From the NCBI GenBank assembly GCA_031277395.1, contig JAITML010000020.1, forward strand, positions 1 to 64,000: DNA of 64,000 bases, in the 5' to 3' direction. The notes beneath the pieces are model-generated. The model did not search any database. It was not told where the DNA came from and worked only from the letters and a program-made list of their open reading frames with translations. A program made the translations under genes and the position numbers. Every line of letters starts with the position of its first letter. Position 1 is the first letter of the stretch. This stretch comes from Methylobacillus sp. (GTDB taxonomy: Bacteria; Pseudomonadota; Gammaproteobacteria; Burkholderiales; Methylophilaceae). Below, one piece after another: positions 1-9,020 of this stretch.

Positions 1-111
1 CGTCAACGCGGCAAGGACTATTCACTCTTCCTCTCGGGACTGTATCGCACGGGTCTGGATGGCGACTCCTACGACTACGGACTCAAGGCGGGCATACGCT
101 GGGATTTTTGA
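1..111 (+). CDS. C-terminal end of an outer-membrane beta-barrel protein (partial)
   Basis: Only the last 36 codons lie in the window, ending at TGA 109-111. The peptide alternates polar and hydrophobic residues (DYSLFLSGLYRTG, then YDYGLKAGIRWDF) and ends in a terminal Phe preceded by aromatic and hydrophobic residues at alternate positions. This is the classic C-terminal signature recognised by the BAM complex in outer-membrane barrels. The family cannot be decided from this fragment. The barrel reading is an inference from the last strand only. Confidence 0.5.
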   Translation, partial: RQRGKDYSLFLSGLYRTGLDGDSYDYGLKAGIRWDF

Positions 112-190
112 GACAGGGACTAGAGACCAGGAACTAGGGACTGAGGATGGGTTTTTCTGAATCCTGTAACCTGAATCCTGTCTTCTGACC
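112..190. repeat. Short degenerate direct repeats between genes
   Basis: The spacer after the first stop codon contains an exact 11-base direct repeat, CTGAATCCTGT, at 157-167 and 171-181. Before it lies a degenerate repeat built on GGACTAG/GAACTAGGGACT (about 116-143). No coding potential is visible. It resembles low-complexity intergenic filler seen in some betaproteobacteria; function unknown. Confidence 0.5.
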
Positions 191-201
191 CCATCTTTAC
201 C

Positions 202-230
202 TTGAATGAATCGTGCTGTCCTATTAGTAT
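202..230 (+). promoter_or_regulatory. Candidate sigma-70 promoter for the bacteriohemerythrin gene
   Basis: TTGAAT at 202-207 and TAGTAT at 225-230 are separated by 17 bases, about 47 bases upstream of the ATG at 277. Two mismatches lie in each hexamer at most. This is a prediction from spacing and similarity only. Confidence 0.4.
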
Positions 231-276
231 CACAATATAAAAATTACAAAAACGAGATACTCAAGGAGAAAGACTT

Positions 277-789
277 ATGGCTGTTCTGCAGTGGACACCT
301 GATCTCAATACAGGGATTTCAGAAATAGACCAACAGCACCGTCGTATTTGCGAATACATCAACCGGCTCGACCGTGTGCTTGCGACGCATGACCGCAGCG
401 AGTTGGGCGCAGTCATTGAAGGTGTCGTGGAATATACCATGTCGCATTTTTCCTATGAGGAAAGCCTCATGGAGGATGCAGGTTACGGATTTGTCAATGC
501 CCACAGACGCGTGCACAAGATGGTCGTAAAGCGAATCAATGACCTCAGAGAGCGCTACAAGAAAGGCGAATACGTGGCAGCGGAGTTGCATGACATGCTT
601 TCACGCTGGCTGTTCAGCCATATTCGCAGTGAAGATCGCGCCTACCTCGGCGCCGTCAAGGTATTCCTGAGTAAAAATAGCGACTGGGATGCCGCCCAGC
701 GCGCAAAAATGGAAGCCGAGCAGGGCAGCGAGGGCGGCTGGATTAATCGGATATTCGGTGATATACCGGATGATGCAAACTTGAGGTAG
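277..789 (+). CDS. Bacteriohemerythrin
   Basis: 170-residue hemerythrin-domain protein carrying the complete seven-ligand di-iron set: His21, His57, Glu61, His76, His80, His115 and Asp120, the last in an HxxxxD motif. Such proteins bind O2 reversibly in the cytoplasm and are thought to store or deliver oxygen, or sense it, in microaerobes. The start ATG is preceded by AAGGAG at 263-268 with good spacing. It stands alone in its transcription unit. A tail of about 35 residues after the hemerythrin fold is Glu/Gly-rich and ends without a recognised domain. Family assignment is firm; the physiological role is inferred. A second, different hemerythrin gene lies at 43533. Confidence 0.93.
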   Translation: MAVLQWTPDLNTGISEIDQQHRRICEYINRLDRVLATHDRSELGAVIEGVVEYTMSHFSYEESLMEDAGYGFVNAHRRVHKMVVKRINDLRERYKKGEYVAAELHDMLSRWLFSHIRSEDRAYLGAVKVFLSKNSDWDAAQRAKMEAEQGSEGGWINRIFGDIPDDANLR

Positions 790-834
790 CGCTTTCCATC
801 GCACAAAGCGCGTGCGGACAAGCCGAAACCGTAT

Positions 835-3378
835 CTAGAGTTGCCACAGCAATTCAGCCTTGAGATTCGCGACTGTCTCCGGCGCGAGTTTTTCACCTTT
901 TGCTCCCGAAATCAGGAAGGTATCCTCGGCGCGTTTGCCCAGCGTGTTGATCTTGGCGGTATGCAAGCTGGCGCCGTGACGCAGCAAACTTTGCGCGATA
1001 CACGAAAGCAGGCCGGGGCGGTCGCCGGCGATGATGGAGAGTTGGTGGTTGTTTTTTGCTGGTTCCAGCGTCACGACGGGCTTTATGGGGAAATGTTTGA
1101 GCTGGCGGCTGATGCGCCCGCTCATGGGCGGAGGCGGGACTTTGTTGCTTTCCAGTTTTTTTGTGAGACCACGCTCGATGTCATTGAGTAGTTCCTTGTA
1201 GTGCAGCGCGTTGTTTTCTTCATCAAGCACGAGAAAACTGTCCAGCGCGTAGCCGTGCTGCGTGGTGTGGATGCGGGCTTCGACGATGTTGAATCCGGCG
1301 CGTTCAAAAAAGCTGCAAATGCAGGCGAAGAGATTTTCGCGGTCGTGTGTGTAGATCATCACTTGTATGCCTTCACCCGCAGAGCCGAGACGCGCACGCA
1401 CCACGGGTTTTTCCAGGTCGGCAGTAAGTAACTCACGAATATGCCAGGCGATTTCATGCGCTTCATTCCGCAGGAAATAGCTGCGACCGAACTTGCTCCA
1501 GAGCGGGCGATAAGCCTCGGGTTGGATCGCATCCTGAGCAAGCAGTTCGGCGGCTTGTTTTTGGCGCTCGGCGATCTCGGTTGCAGCGTTAGCCGGATGA
1601 CCTTGCAGCCATTTTTGTGTGAGGTGAAACAGGTTTTCCAGCAGCTTGGCTTTCCAGCCATTCCAGATGGCGGTACTGGTGCCGCGAATATCGGCCACGG
1701 TGAGCAGATAAAGCGCAATCAAGCGATGTTCCGTTTTGACGATGCGCGCGAAATTTTCAATGACGGCGGGATCGGAAAGATCCGATTTCTGCGCGGTGAG
1801 TGAAAGGGTGAGATGCTGCCCGACCAGCCACGCGACCAGCGCGGTGTCTTCTTTCGACAAGTCGTGCAATTTGCAGAAACGTCGCGCGTCAGCCATGCCC
1901 AATGTGGAGTGATCGCCTTCCCGACCTTTTGCTATGTCGTGAAAAAGCGCGGCAAGATAGAGCAGTTCCGGCTTGTCGAAATCGGCGATCAACCGGCTGC
2001 AAAACGGGAATTCATGCGTGAATTTCGGTACCGCGAAACGGCGCAGATTGCGCAGCACGTTGAGGATGTGTTCATCCACGGTATAGATGTGAAACAGATC
2101 GTGCTGCATCTGGCCTTCGATGCGCCCGAATGCGGGAATGTAGCGTCCGAGAATGCCATAGCGAGACATGCGTCGCAATGTTGCGGTGACGCCATGCGGC
2201 TGGCGCATGATTTCCATGAACAGGCGGCGGTTGTTCGCATCCATGCGGAATGTATGATTGATATGACTTTTCACGCGCCACAGATCGCGCAGGATGTTGG
2301 CGCTGAAACCGTTTAATTGCGGATGTTGTTCCAGCAGTAAAAACGCTTCAAAGATCGCGCCGGGCTGCTGTTGCAAAAGATCGGGCGCGCTTGCTTCAAG
2401 CAGATTGTCACGAATCTGGAATCGTGCATTGATGGCAGTCGGCGGATGATGCGGCAAAAACTGTTCCTGCAAGGCTTGCAGCAAAATCTCATTCATCAGG
2501 CGGATGAATTTCGCGCTGCGGTAGAAGCGCTGCATCATTTGCTCGCTCGCGCGTTTTTTCGGGCTGGCGACATAGCCCAGTTGCGCCGCGAGTTCATTCT
2601 GGAAATCGAACAACAATCTGTCCTCACGGCGCTTCGCGAGATAGTGCAGCCGCACGCGCAGCATCTGCATGAAAAGTTCCTGCCGCCGAATCTGCTGCGC
2701 TTCCTTGCGTGTAATCAAGCCGTTTTTGGCGAGCGTATTCCAACTGTTTCCCAGTCCGGTCGCATGGCTGATCCAGAGTATGTTCTGCAGATCGCGCAAA
2801 CCACCCGGACCATCCTTGAGGTTGGGTTCGAGATTGTAGGCAGTATCATTGAATTTGGCATGGCGCTCGTTTTGCTCGGTGATCTTGTCGCGCACGAATG
2901 CGACTGGATCAAGATTTTGGCGCAGTTGTAACTGCATGGATTTGAGCAACGCGCGACTGCCGATGATATAGCGCGCTTCGAGCAAACTGGTGCGTATGGT
3001 GACGTCTTGCGCGGATTCATCCACACATTCTTTTGGTGAACGCACACTGTGGCCGACAGCAAGGCCGATATCCCAAAATGTTCGGACAAGCAGTTCCAGC
3101 TGTTGATTGAACGCGGCGCCGTGATCATCCGGCAGCAGGATCAGCAAATCAATATCGGAATGTGGAAACAGTTCGCTGCGCCCGTAACCGCCGACTGCGC
3201 ATAGCGTCAAAGAAGAAGGTAAACCAGCCTGCTGCCAGAGATCGCGCAACAGTTCATCAATTAATTGCGCATGTTGTTTGAGCAAACGCGCGGTATCGGC
3301 AACTTCGCAAAAAGCGGTGTGGAGTTCGGCCTGGCTGTTTTGCAGCCGCTTACGCCAATACGCAATATCGTGGCTCAA
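835..3378 (-). CDS. glnD: [Protein-PII] uridylyltransferase / uridylyl-removing enzyme
   Basis: GlnD senses glutamine and adds or removes UMP on PII proteins, controlling nitrogen assimilation. Visible domains are an N-terminal nucleotidyltransferase (GGYGRS from residue 63, followed by SDID), a GlnD-type middle region, an HD hydrolase domain (His480-Asp481 in FHDIAKGREGDHS) and two C-terminal ACT domains (one with IYTHDRENLFACI, the last with IIAGDRPGLLS). I place the start at TTG 3376-3378, which overlaps the map stop codon as TTGA and gives 847 residues, normal for GlnD. The in-frame GTG at 3469-3471 would lie deep inside map and add 31 residues with no GlnD similarity. Translational coupling to map is likely. 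Confidence 0.95.
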   Translation of the reverse strand: MSHDIAYWRKRLQNSQAELHTAFCEVADTARLLKQHAQLIDELLRDLWQQAGLPSSLTLCAVGGYGRSELFPHSDIDLLILLPDDHGAAFNQQLELLVRTFWDIGLAVGHSVRSPKECVDESAQDVTIRTSLLEARYIIGSRALLKSMQLQLRQNLDPVAFVRDKITEQNERHAKFNDTAYNLEPNLKDGPGGLRDLQNILWISHATGLGNSWNTLAKNGLITRKEAQQIRRQELFMQMLRVRLHYLAKRREDRLLFDFQNELAAQLGYVASPKKRASEQMMQRFYRSAKFIRLMNEILLQALQEQFLPHHPPTAINARFQIRDNLLEASAPDLLQQQPGAIFEAFLLLEQHPQLNGFSANILRDLWRVKSHINHTFRMDANNRRLFMEIMRQPHGVTATLRRMSRYGILGRYIPAFGRIEGQMQHDLFHIYTVDEHILNVLRNLRRFAVPKFTHEFPFCSRLIADFDKPELLYLAALFHDIAKGREGDHSTLGMADARRFCKLHDLSKEDTALVAWLVGQHLTLSLTAQKSDLSDPAVIENFARIVKTEHRLIALYLLTVADIRGTSTAIWNGWKAKLLENLFHLTQKWLQGHPANAATEIAERQKQAAELLAQDAIQPEAYRPLWSKFGRSYFLRNEAHEIAWHIRELLTADLEKPVVRARLGSAGEGIQVMIYTHDRENLFACICSFFERAGFNIVEARIHTTQHGYALDSFLVLDEENNALHYKELLNDIERGLTKKLESNKVPPPPMSGRISRQLKHFPIKPVVTLEPAKNNHQLSIIAGDRPGLLSCIAQSLLRHGASLHTAKINTLGKRAEDTFLISGAKGEKLAPETVANLKAELLWQL

Positions 3379-4181
3379 GGTATTCGGATGAAAGAGGGCG
3401 GAGGCGGCGTGCCTGCGGAAAGCGTCATGATTTCGTAGCCGTCGGCGGTGACCAGCACGGTATGCTCCCACTGCGCGGACAGGCTGCGATCCTTGGTGAC
3501 TATGGTCCAGCCGTCGCCCATCTGGCGAATATCACGCTTGCCCGCGTTGATCATGGGTTCTATGGTGAAGATCATGCCCGCTTGCAGTTTGAGGCCGGCT
3601 CCCGGTCTGCCGTAGTGCAGCACCTGCGGGTCTTCGTGGAAATTTTTGCCTATGCCGTGGCCGCAGAATTCGCGCACCACGGAATAACCGCTTGTTTCGG
3701 CATGTTTCTGGATCGCATGGCCGATATCGCCCAGTGTCGCGTCGGGGCGCACCTGGGCGATGCCTATCCACATGCATTCGTAGGTAATGTCGCACAGGCG
3801 TTTGGCCTGGGGCGAAGGCGTACCAACGCAGAACATGCGGCTCGTGTCGCCGTGGTAGTCATTTTTGATGACGGTGATGTCGAGGTTGACGATATCGCCG
3901 CTCTTCAATATCTTGTCGCCCGGCACACCGTGGCAAACCTGCTGGTTGACCGAGGTGCAGATGGATTTGGGGTAGGGCGTGTATCCCGGCGGTGCATAAT
4001 TGAGCGGCGCCGGGATGGCGTTTTGCACATTGACCATGTAGTCGTGGCACAGCCGGTCGAGTTCGCCGGTAGTGACGCCGGGTTGCACGTATGGCGTGAT
4101 GTAATCCAGCACCTCGGACGCAAGCTTTCCGGCAATGCGCATTTTTTCGACTTCAATGTTGTTTTTAATTGTGACTTGCAT
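3375..4181 (-). CDS. map: Methionine aminopeptidase, type I
   Basis: Removes the initiator methionine from nascent cytosolic proteins. The five metal ligands of the pita-bread fold are all present with E. coli-like spacing: Asp101, Asp112, His175, Glu208 and Glu239. Length 268 residues is normal. The ATG at 4181 (MQVTIKNN) is chosen because the upstream in-frame extension lacks family similarity and runs into the rpsB promoter region. It is divergent from rpsB and forms a coupled pair with glnD downstream, a frequent order in Beta- and Gammaproteobacteria. Confidence 0.97.
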   Translation of the reverse strand: MQVTIKNNIEVEKMRIAGKLASEVLDYITPYVQPGVTTGELDRLCHDYMVNVQNAIPAPLNYAPPGYTPYPKSICTSVNQQVCHGVPGDKILKSGDIVNLDITVIKNDYHGDTSRMFCVGTPSPQAKRLCDITYECMWIGIAQVRPDATLGDIGHAIQKHAETSGYSVVREFCGHGIGKNFHEDPQVLHYGRPGAGLKLQAGMIFTIEPMINAGKRDIRQMGDGWTIVTKDRSLSAQWEHTVLVTADGYEIMTLSAGTPPPPSFIRIP

Positions 4182-4204
4182 AGGTATCAAAGACTGATTG
4201 CAGC

Positions 4205-4234
4205 TTGAGTTAGCAGGGGCGTTTATGGTAGCAT
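4205..4234 (+). promoter_or_regulatory. Candidate rpsB operon promoter
   Basis: TTGAGT at 4205-4210 and TAGCAT at 4229-4234 are 18 bases apart, in the 176-base divergent spacer between map and rpsB. Transcription would start near 4241, leaving a leader of about 115 bases that contains the hairpin described next. Confidence 0.4.
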
Positions 4235-4280
4235 ACGCCGCCCGATTCAATTGAATGTCCAATTGCACGGGAAATTCCCA

Positions 4281-4328
4281 CACACGTTCACGTATAGGGT
4301 GCCCATACCGGGTTGCTTGGAACGTGTG
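4281..4328 (+). promoter_or_regulatory. rpsB 5' leader hairpin, possible S2 autoregulatory element
   Basis: CACACGTTC at 4281-4289 pairs perfectly with GAACGTGTG at 4320-4328 (9 bp). Inside it, GTAT-GG (4292-4298, one bulged A) pairs with CC-ATAC (4303-4308) around a GTGC loop. The 3' arm ends 16 bases before the ribosome-binding site CAGGAG (4345-4350). E. coli rpsB-tsf is autoregulated by S2 through its leader; equivalence here is inferred from position and structure, not from a matched motif. Confidence 0.5.
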
Positions 4329-4357
4329 GAGGCTTAACCTTATACAGGAGTATAGAA

Positions 4358-5107
4358 ATGTCTGTGACCATGCGTCAAATGCTGGAAGCCGGGGTGCACT
4401 TCGGCCACCAAACCCGTTACTGGAATCCCCGTATGGCGCCGTTTATTTTCGGCGACCGCAACAAGATTCATATCGTCAACCTCGAAAAAACCCTGCCGAT
4501 GTTCGAAGACGCGCTCAAATACGTGCGTCAACTGGCCGCCAACAGGGGTCGTATTTTATTCGTCGGCACCAAGCGCCAAGCGCGCGAGATCATCAAGGAA
4601 GAAGCCCAGCGCGCAAGCTGCGCCTATATCAATCATCGCTGGCTGGGTGGCATGCTGACCAACTTCAAGACCGTCAAGCAATCCATCAAGCGCCTCGCCG
4701 ATTATCAGGCCATGATGGAAGACGGCAGCCTGGAAAGCCTGGGCAAGAAGGAAGTTCTCGGCTACAAGCGCGAGATCGAAAAGCTCGAACGCTCCATCGG
4801 TGGCATCAAGGAGATGGGCGGTCTGCCTGACGCAATTTTCATCGTTGATGTCGGCCACGAATCCGGCGCGGTGACGGAAGCAGGCAAGCTCGGCATTCCC
4901 GTGATCGGTATCGTCGATACCAACAATTCCCCGGAAGGTGTGACCTATGTCGTGCCGGGCAACGATGACTCCAGTCGCGCGATTCGCTTGTACGCACGCG
5001 GCGTCGCCGATGCCGTTCTCGAAGGCCGCAGCCAGACGATCAATGAAATCGTCAAGGCGGGCGCCGAAGAGGAATTTGTTGAAGAGCCTGCCGCTGCTGA
5101 AGAATAA
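4358..5107 (+). CDS. rpsB: 30S ribosomal protein S2
   Basis: 249 residues, full length. The N-terminal [19 protein letters not shown] and the later [19 protein letters not shown] and [11 protein letters not shown] blocks are diagnostic. The start ATG at 4358 follows CAGGAG by seven bases; an upstream in-frame ORF start at 4313 is within the leader hairpin and is not used. First gene of the rpsB-tsf-pyrH-frr cluster, followed by a strong intrinsic hairpin before tsf. The C terminus is acidic ([13 protein letters not shown]), as in many S2 proteins. Confidence 0.98.
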   Translation: MSVTMRQMLEAGVHFGHQTRYWNPRMAPFIFGDRNKIHIVNLEKTLPMFEDALKYVRQLAANRGRILFVGTKRQAREIIKEEAQRASCAYINHRWLGGMLTNFKTVKQSIKRLADYQAMMEDGSLESLGKKEVLGYKREIEKLERSIGGIKEMGGLPDAIFIVDVGHESGAVTEAGKLGIPVIGIVDTNNSPEGVTYVVPGNDDSSRAIRLYARGVADAVLEGRSQTINEIVKAGAEEEFVEEPAAAEE

Positions 5108-5113
5108 GCAGCC

Positions 5114-5137
5114 AAAAGGGGCGCAAGCCCCTTTTTT
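5114..5137 (+). terminator. Intrinsic terminator/attenuator between rpsB and tsf
   Basis: AAAAGGGGC (5114-5122) and GCCCCTTTT (5127-5135) form a perfect 9-bp stem around a GCAA tetraloop, followed by a T run ending at 5137. Since tsf follows in the same direction without an obvious separate promoter, it probably attenuates rather than ends the operon, giving more S2 than EF-Ts transcript. Confidence 0.8.
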
Positions 5138-5208
5138 ATATTTGCGGCGCAAGCCGGTTTTTATATCCGCAAGTTGCGGAAAAAGTTTCAAGTTCAGGAG
5201 AAATCAAG

Positions 5209-6090
5209 ATGGCGGAAATTACCGCAGGCATGGTGAAGGATTTGCGCGAGCGCACCGATGCCCCAATGATGGATTGCAAAAAAGCGTTGACCGAAGCCAA
5301 TGGCGATATGACGCGCGCCGAGGAAATCTTGCGCGTGCGTTTTGGCAACAGGGCCACCAAGGCCGCGGGCCGCGTGGCAGCGGAAGGTGCAGTTGGCATT
5401 TTCATCAGTGCCGATGCAAAACTGGGTTCCATGGTTGAAGTCAATTGCGAAACTGACTTTGTAACCAAAAACGACGAGTTCCTCGCGCTTACAAAAAATC
5501 TCGCGCACCTCGTTGCCACCCACAATCCGGCGGATCTTGCCGCGCTCTCCGCGCTCAAGATCGGCGACGCCACGGCGGAAGAAGTGCGTGCGCAACTGGT
5601 CGGCAAGATAGGCGAAAACATGACGATACGCCGCTTCGTGCGCACTGCTGCGCAAGGCAAGCTTGCGAGCTATGTGCATGGCGGCAAGATAGGCGTGCTG
5701 GTTGATCTCGTGGGTGGTGATGCTGCGCTGGGCAAGGATATCGCCATGCACATCGCCGCTGCCAAGCCGAAGGCACTGGATACTTCCGGCGTTGATGCCG
5801 AGTTGATTGAATCCGAACGCCGCGTGGCGACCGAAAAGGCAAAGGAAGCGGGCAAGCCGGAAGACATGCTGGCAAAAATCGCTGAAGGTTCCGTGCAGAA
5901 ATTTCTCAAGGAAGTTACGCTGCTCAATCAGGTGTTCGTCAAAGCCGAAGACGGCAAGCAGACCATCGCGGAACTGCTGAAATCCAAAGGCGCAAGCGTA
6001 GCCGGTTTCACGCTGTACATTGTGGGTGAAGGCATAGAGAAGAAAGTCAGCGACTTCGCTGCTGAAGTCGCCGCCGCTTCCAAGGTGTGA
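5209..6090 (+). CDS. tsf: Elongation factor Ts
   Basis: Guanine-nucleotide exchange factor that regenerates EF-Tu-GTP. The N-terminal UBA-like domain carries the signature [16 protein letters not shown], followed by the core domain with [16 protein letters not shown]. 293 residues, full length. Ribosome-binding site AGGAG lies eight bases before ATG. Second gene of the cluster, seven bases before pyrH. Confidence 0.98.
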   Translation: MAEITAGMVKDLRERTDAPMMDCKKALTEANGDMTRAEEILRVRFGNRATKAAGRVAAEGAVGIFISADAKLGSMVEVNCETDFVTKNDEFLALTKNLAHLVATHNPADLAALSALKIGDATAEEVRAQLVGKIGENMTIRRFVRTAAQGKLASYVHGGKIGVLVDLVGGDAALGKDIAMHIAAAKPKALDTSGVDAELIESERRVATEKAKEAGKPEDMLAKIAEGSVQKFLKEVTLLNQVFVKAEDGKQTIAELLKSKGASVAGFTLYIVGEGIEKKVSDFAAEVAAASKV

Positions 6091-6097
6091 TGTCTGC

Positions 6098-6814
6098 ATG
6101 ACTGCTCCCGCCTACAAACGCATACTGCTCAAGCTCTCCGGTGAAGCCCTCATGGGTGAGGACAGCTATGGCATTAATCGCACCACCATTGAACGCATCG
6201 TGACCGAGATCAAGGAAGTAGTTGATCTCGGTATCGAAGTCGGCGTGGTGATAGGCGGAGGCAATATTTTCCGTGGTGTCGCGCCGGCCGCCGCCGGCAT
6301 GGATAGAGCCACCGCGGATTACATGGGCATGATGGCGACCGTGATGAACGCACTCGCTTTGCAGGATGCGATGCGCCAGATCGGCCTCGTGAGTCGCGTG
6401 CAGTCCGCGCTCAATATCGAGCAAGTCGCCGAACCCTATATTCGCGGCAAGGCGATCCGCTATCTGGAAGAAGGTCGCGTGGTGATTTTCGGCGCGGGCA
6501 CCGGCAATCCGTTCTTCACCACCGACACCGCCGCCGCGTTGCGCGGCATGGAAATCAATGCCGACATCGTGCTCAAGGCGACCAAGGTTGACGGAATTTA
6601 CAGCGACGATCCCAAGACGCATCCCAATGCGATGCGCTACAAGACCTTGACGTTTGATGAGGCCATCATCAAAAACCTCAAGGTGATGGATGCGACCGCG
6701 CTGACGCTTTGCCGTGACCAGAAACTGCCGATTTGCGTGTTCAGCATCCTCAAGCAGGGCGCATTGAAGCGCGTGGTGCTGGGCGAAGACGAAGGCACAT
6801 CGGTGCTACCTTAG
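6098..6814 (+). CDS. pyrH: Uridylate kinase
   Basis: Bacterial UMP kinase of the amino-acid-kinase fold, converting UMP to UDP; a hexamer regulated by GTP and UTP. Seen: [14 protein letters not shown] near the N terminus, the glycine-rich [11 protein letters not shown], and [16 protein letters not shown] for UMP and ATP binding. 238 residues, normal length. Packed between tsf (7 bases) and frr (9 bases), so probably cotranscribed. Confidence 0.98.
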   Translation: MTAPAYKRILLKLSGEALMGEDSYGINRTTIERIVTEIKEVVDLGIEVGVVIGGGNIFRGVAPAAAGMDRATADYMGMMATVMNALALQDAMRQIGLVSRVQSALNIEQVAEPYIRGKAIRYLEEGRVVIFGAGTGNPFFTTDTAAALRGMEINADIVLKATKVDGIYSDDPKTHPNAMRYKTLTFDEAIIKNLKVMDATALTLCRDQKLPICVFSILKQGALKRVVLGEDEGTSVLP

Positions 6815-6823
6815 GAGAGCAAC

Positions 6824-7381
6824 ATGCTGAATGACATTAAAAAAACCGCTGAGCAAAAAATGCAGCGCGCGCTTGAGGCGCTCAAAAACGATCTGGCCAA
6901 GGTGCGTACCGGCCGTGCTCATGCAGGGCTGCTCGATCATGTGATGATTGAGTATTACGGCAGCATGGTGCCTATCAGCCAGGTTGGCAGCGTCAACGCG
7001 TCCGATGCGCGCACTCTGGTTGTCACGGCATGGGAAAAACCCATGCTGGCCAAGATTGAAAAAGCAATCCGCGAATCCGATCTCGGGCTGAACCCCGCCA
7101 ACAGCGGTGACATGCTGCGTGTTCCCATGCCGGCGCTTACCGAGGAGCGTCGCCGCGAGCTTATCAAAGTGGTCAAGAGCGAGGGCGAAAATGCCAAGGT
7201 GTCCGTGCGCAATGTGCGCCGCGATGCCAACGACCAGCTCAAAAAACTGCTCAAGGACAAGGATATCAGCGAGGATGACGAGCGTCGTGCGCAAGACGAA
7301 GTCCAGAAGCTGACCGACCGTTACGTCACCGAAGTGGACAAAGCCTTGCAGGTCAAGGAAGCCGACCTGATGGCGATTTGA
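6824..7381 (+). CDS. frr: Ribosome recycling factor
   Basis: 185-residue tRNA-mimic protein that, with EF-G, splits post-termination ribosomes. Characteristic N-terminal helix ([26 protein letters not shown]), the beta domain with VTAWEKPML and [15 protein letters not shown], and the C-terminal helices with [15 protein letters not shown]. The start is preceded by AGGAG. Follows pyrH by nine bases. Confidence 0.98.
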   Translation: MLNDIKKTAEQKMQRALEALKNDLAKVRTGRAHAGLLDHVMIEYYGSMVPISQVGSVNASDARTLVVTAWEKPMLAKIEKAIRESDLGLNPANSGDMLRVPMPALTEERRRELIKVVKSEGENAKVSVRNVRRDANDQLKKLLKDKDISEDDERRAQDEVQKLTDRYVTEVDKALQVKEADLMAI

Positions 7382-7429
7382 GCCGCCTCGTGTCAGACTG
7401 CATTTCATCCCCACGTTGAAAGGGCAGCC

Positions 7430-8185
7430 TTGGCTCGTTTCACCAGTTCCACTCAAGATATTCCGGCATCAACTCCGGTTCCGCGCCACATCGCCATCAT
7501 CATGGATGGCAACGGACGCTGGGCGAAAAAGCGTCTGCTGCCGCGCATGGTGGGTCACACGCGCGGCGTGGAAACCGTGCGTGACGTAGTCAAGCAATGC
7601 GTGGAACTCGGCGTGGAATATCTCACCCTGTTCGCCTTCAGCAGCGAAAACTGGCGACGCCCGCCCGACGAAGTGAAATTTCTCATGGGCTTGTTCATGG
7701 AGGCGCTCAAGCGCGAAGTGGTCAAGCTGCATCAAAACCAGATCCGCCTCGTGATGATAGGCGACCGTTCACGCTTTGATCCGCAATTATTGAGCGCCAT
7801 CGAAGAGGGTGAGCGGCTCACGCAGAACAACACACGCCTCACGCTCACCATTGCCGCCAACTACGGAGGCCGCTGGGATATCCAGCAGGCAATGCAGCGC
7901 ATGCTGGCTGCGAATCCCGCGCTGGTGAACGGCTTCAGCGAAAGCGATCTTTCCGAACATCTTTCCATGCGCTATGCGCCGGAGCCCGATCTTTTCATCC
8001 GCACCGGCGGCGAAAAACGCATCAGCAATTTTTTGTTATGGCAACTCGCCTACGCCGAGCTTTATTTCACCGATACACTCTGGCCGGATTTCAACGAAGA
8101 TGCTTTTATGCAAGCCATCCACTCCTACCGCCAACGCGAACGCCGCTTTGGTCGAACCAGCGAACAGGTGAGCGGGAATGCTTAA
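7430..8185 (+). CDS. uppS: Undecaprenyl diphosphate synthase (cis-prenyltransferase)
   Basis: Condenses isopentenyl diphosphate with farnesyl diphosphate to make the C55 lipid carrier for peptidoglycan and O-antigen synthesis. MDGNGRWAK contains catalytic Asp26 at the same number as in E. coli. Later blocks [10 protein letters not shown] and [20 protein letters not shown] are diagnostic. The start is TTG at 7430 after GAAAGGG; no ATG lies before the catalytic motif. 251 residues. Overlaps cdsA by eight bases. Confidence 0.96.
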   Translation: MARFTSSTQDIPASTPVPRHIAIIMDGNGRWAKKRLLPRMVGHTRGVETVRDVVKQCVELGVEYLTLFAFSSENWRRPPDEVKFLMGLFMEALKREVVKLHQNQIRLVMIGDRSRFDPQLLSAIEEGERLTQNNTRLTLTIAANYGGRWDIQQAMQRMLAANPALVNGFSESDLSEHLSMRYAPEPDLFIRTGGEKRISNFLLWQLAYAELYFTDTLWPDFNEDAFMQAIHSYRQRERRFGRTSEQVSGNA

Positions 8186-9020
8186 GCAGCGTATGCTGAC
8201 GGCGGTGGTATTGCTCGCAGGCTTTCTTGCGGCGCTGTTTTATTTGCCGGAACTTTACTGGGATTTGCTTATGCTGGCTGTGATTTGCGCGGCGGCGTGG
8301 GAGTGGGGTAGATTGGCCGGATTCACACCGAGCGGTGCCAAAGTGTTTAGTGTGCTTGTTGCCATGCTTGGAATTGCAATAATCGTATTGACCGAACTAT
8401 GGATTCTGCCGAAAGACGAGCCCTTTATAGAAATGGCATTTTTCGCCCTGTTCATGGTGCCCGTCATTTTCTGGATGATTGCAGTACCACTTTGGATGAA
8501 GCTGCGGCCACATATCACCAACGGATTTTTTCTGGCTGCCATCGGATTTATCGTGTTATTGCCGACCTGGTTGGCTGTTGTCGGACTGCGTGACTCAAGC
8601 CCGTCCTTGCTTCTTGCTGTAATGGCAACGGTGTGGATTGCAGATATAGCAGCGTATTTCGTCGGCAAGCGTTTAGGCCGGCGCAAGCTGGCTCCAACCA
8701 TCAGTCCGGGAAAAACATGGGAAGGCGTCGTCGGCGCGTTGTGCGGCATTATGTTGTACGGCGCAGCCTTGTGTCTGATTTTTTCCGTGAGTTTCTGGGT
8801 GATTCCAGGCTTGCTTGTGCTTGTGGTAATGAGTGTCGTGGGTGACTTGTTCGAGTCATTGCTGAAACGACAGGCCGGCCTCAAGGACAGTAGTCACTTG
8901 CTGCCCGGTCACGGCGGAGTGCTGGATCGTATCGACGGTTTGACTTCGACTTTGCCGCTTGCATGTTGCGCGATCTACTTTTTTCCCGGCCTCGGTATTC
9001 TGAATCTGCTGCAGCTATGA
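8178..9020 (+). CDS. cdsA: Phosphatidate cytidylyltransferase (CDP-diacylglycerol synthase)
   Basis: Integral membrane enzyme that makes CDP-diacylglycerol from CTP and phosphatidic acid, the branch point for all phospholipids. About eight hydrophobic segments are visible, and the C-terminal CTP-transferase signature is complete: [13 protein letters not shown] then [11 protein letters not shown]. 280 residues, usual length. ATG lies inside the end of uppS, and its stop codon overlaps the dxr start (ATGA). Confidence 0.96.
   Translation: MLKQRMLTAVVLLAGFLAALFYLPELYWDLLMLAVICAAAWEWGRLAGFTPSGAKVFSVLVAMLGIAIIVLTELWILPKDEPFIEMAFFALFMVPVIFWMIAVPLWMKLRPHITNGFFLAAIGFIVLLPTWLAVVGLRDSSPSLLLAVMATVWIADIAAYFVGKRLGRRKLAPTISPGKTWEGVVGALCGIMLYGAALCLIFSVSFWVIPGLLVLVVMSVVGDLFESLLKRQAGLKDSSHLLPGHGGVLDRIDGLTSTLPLACCAIYFFPGLGILNLLQL

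Noticed and set aside
5114-5137. rpsB terminator as the end of the transcription unit
   Set aside because: tsf follows in the same direction with only 71 more bases and no clear promoter, so attenuation is more likely than complete termination.
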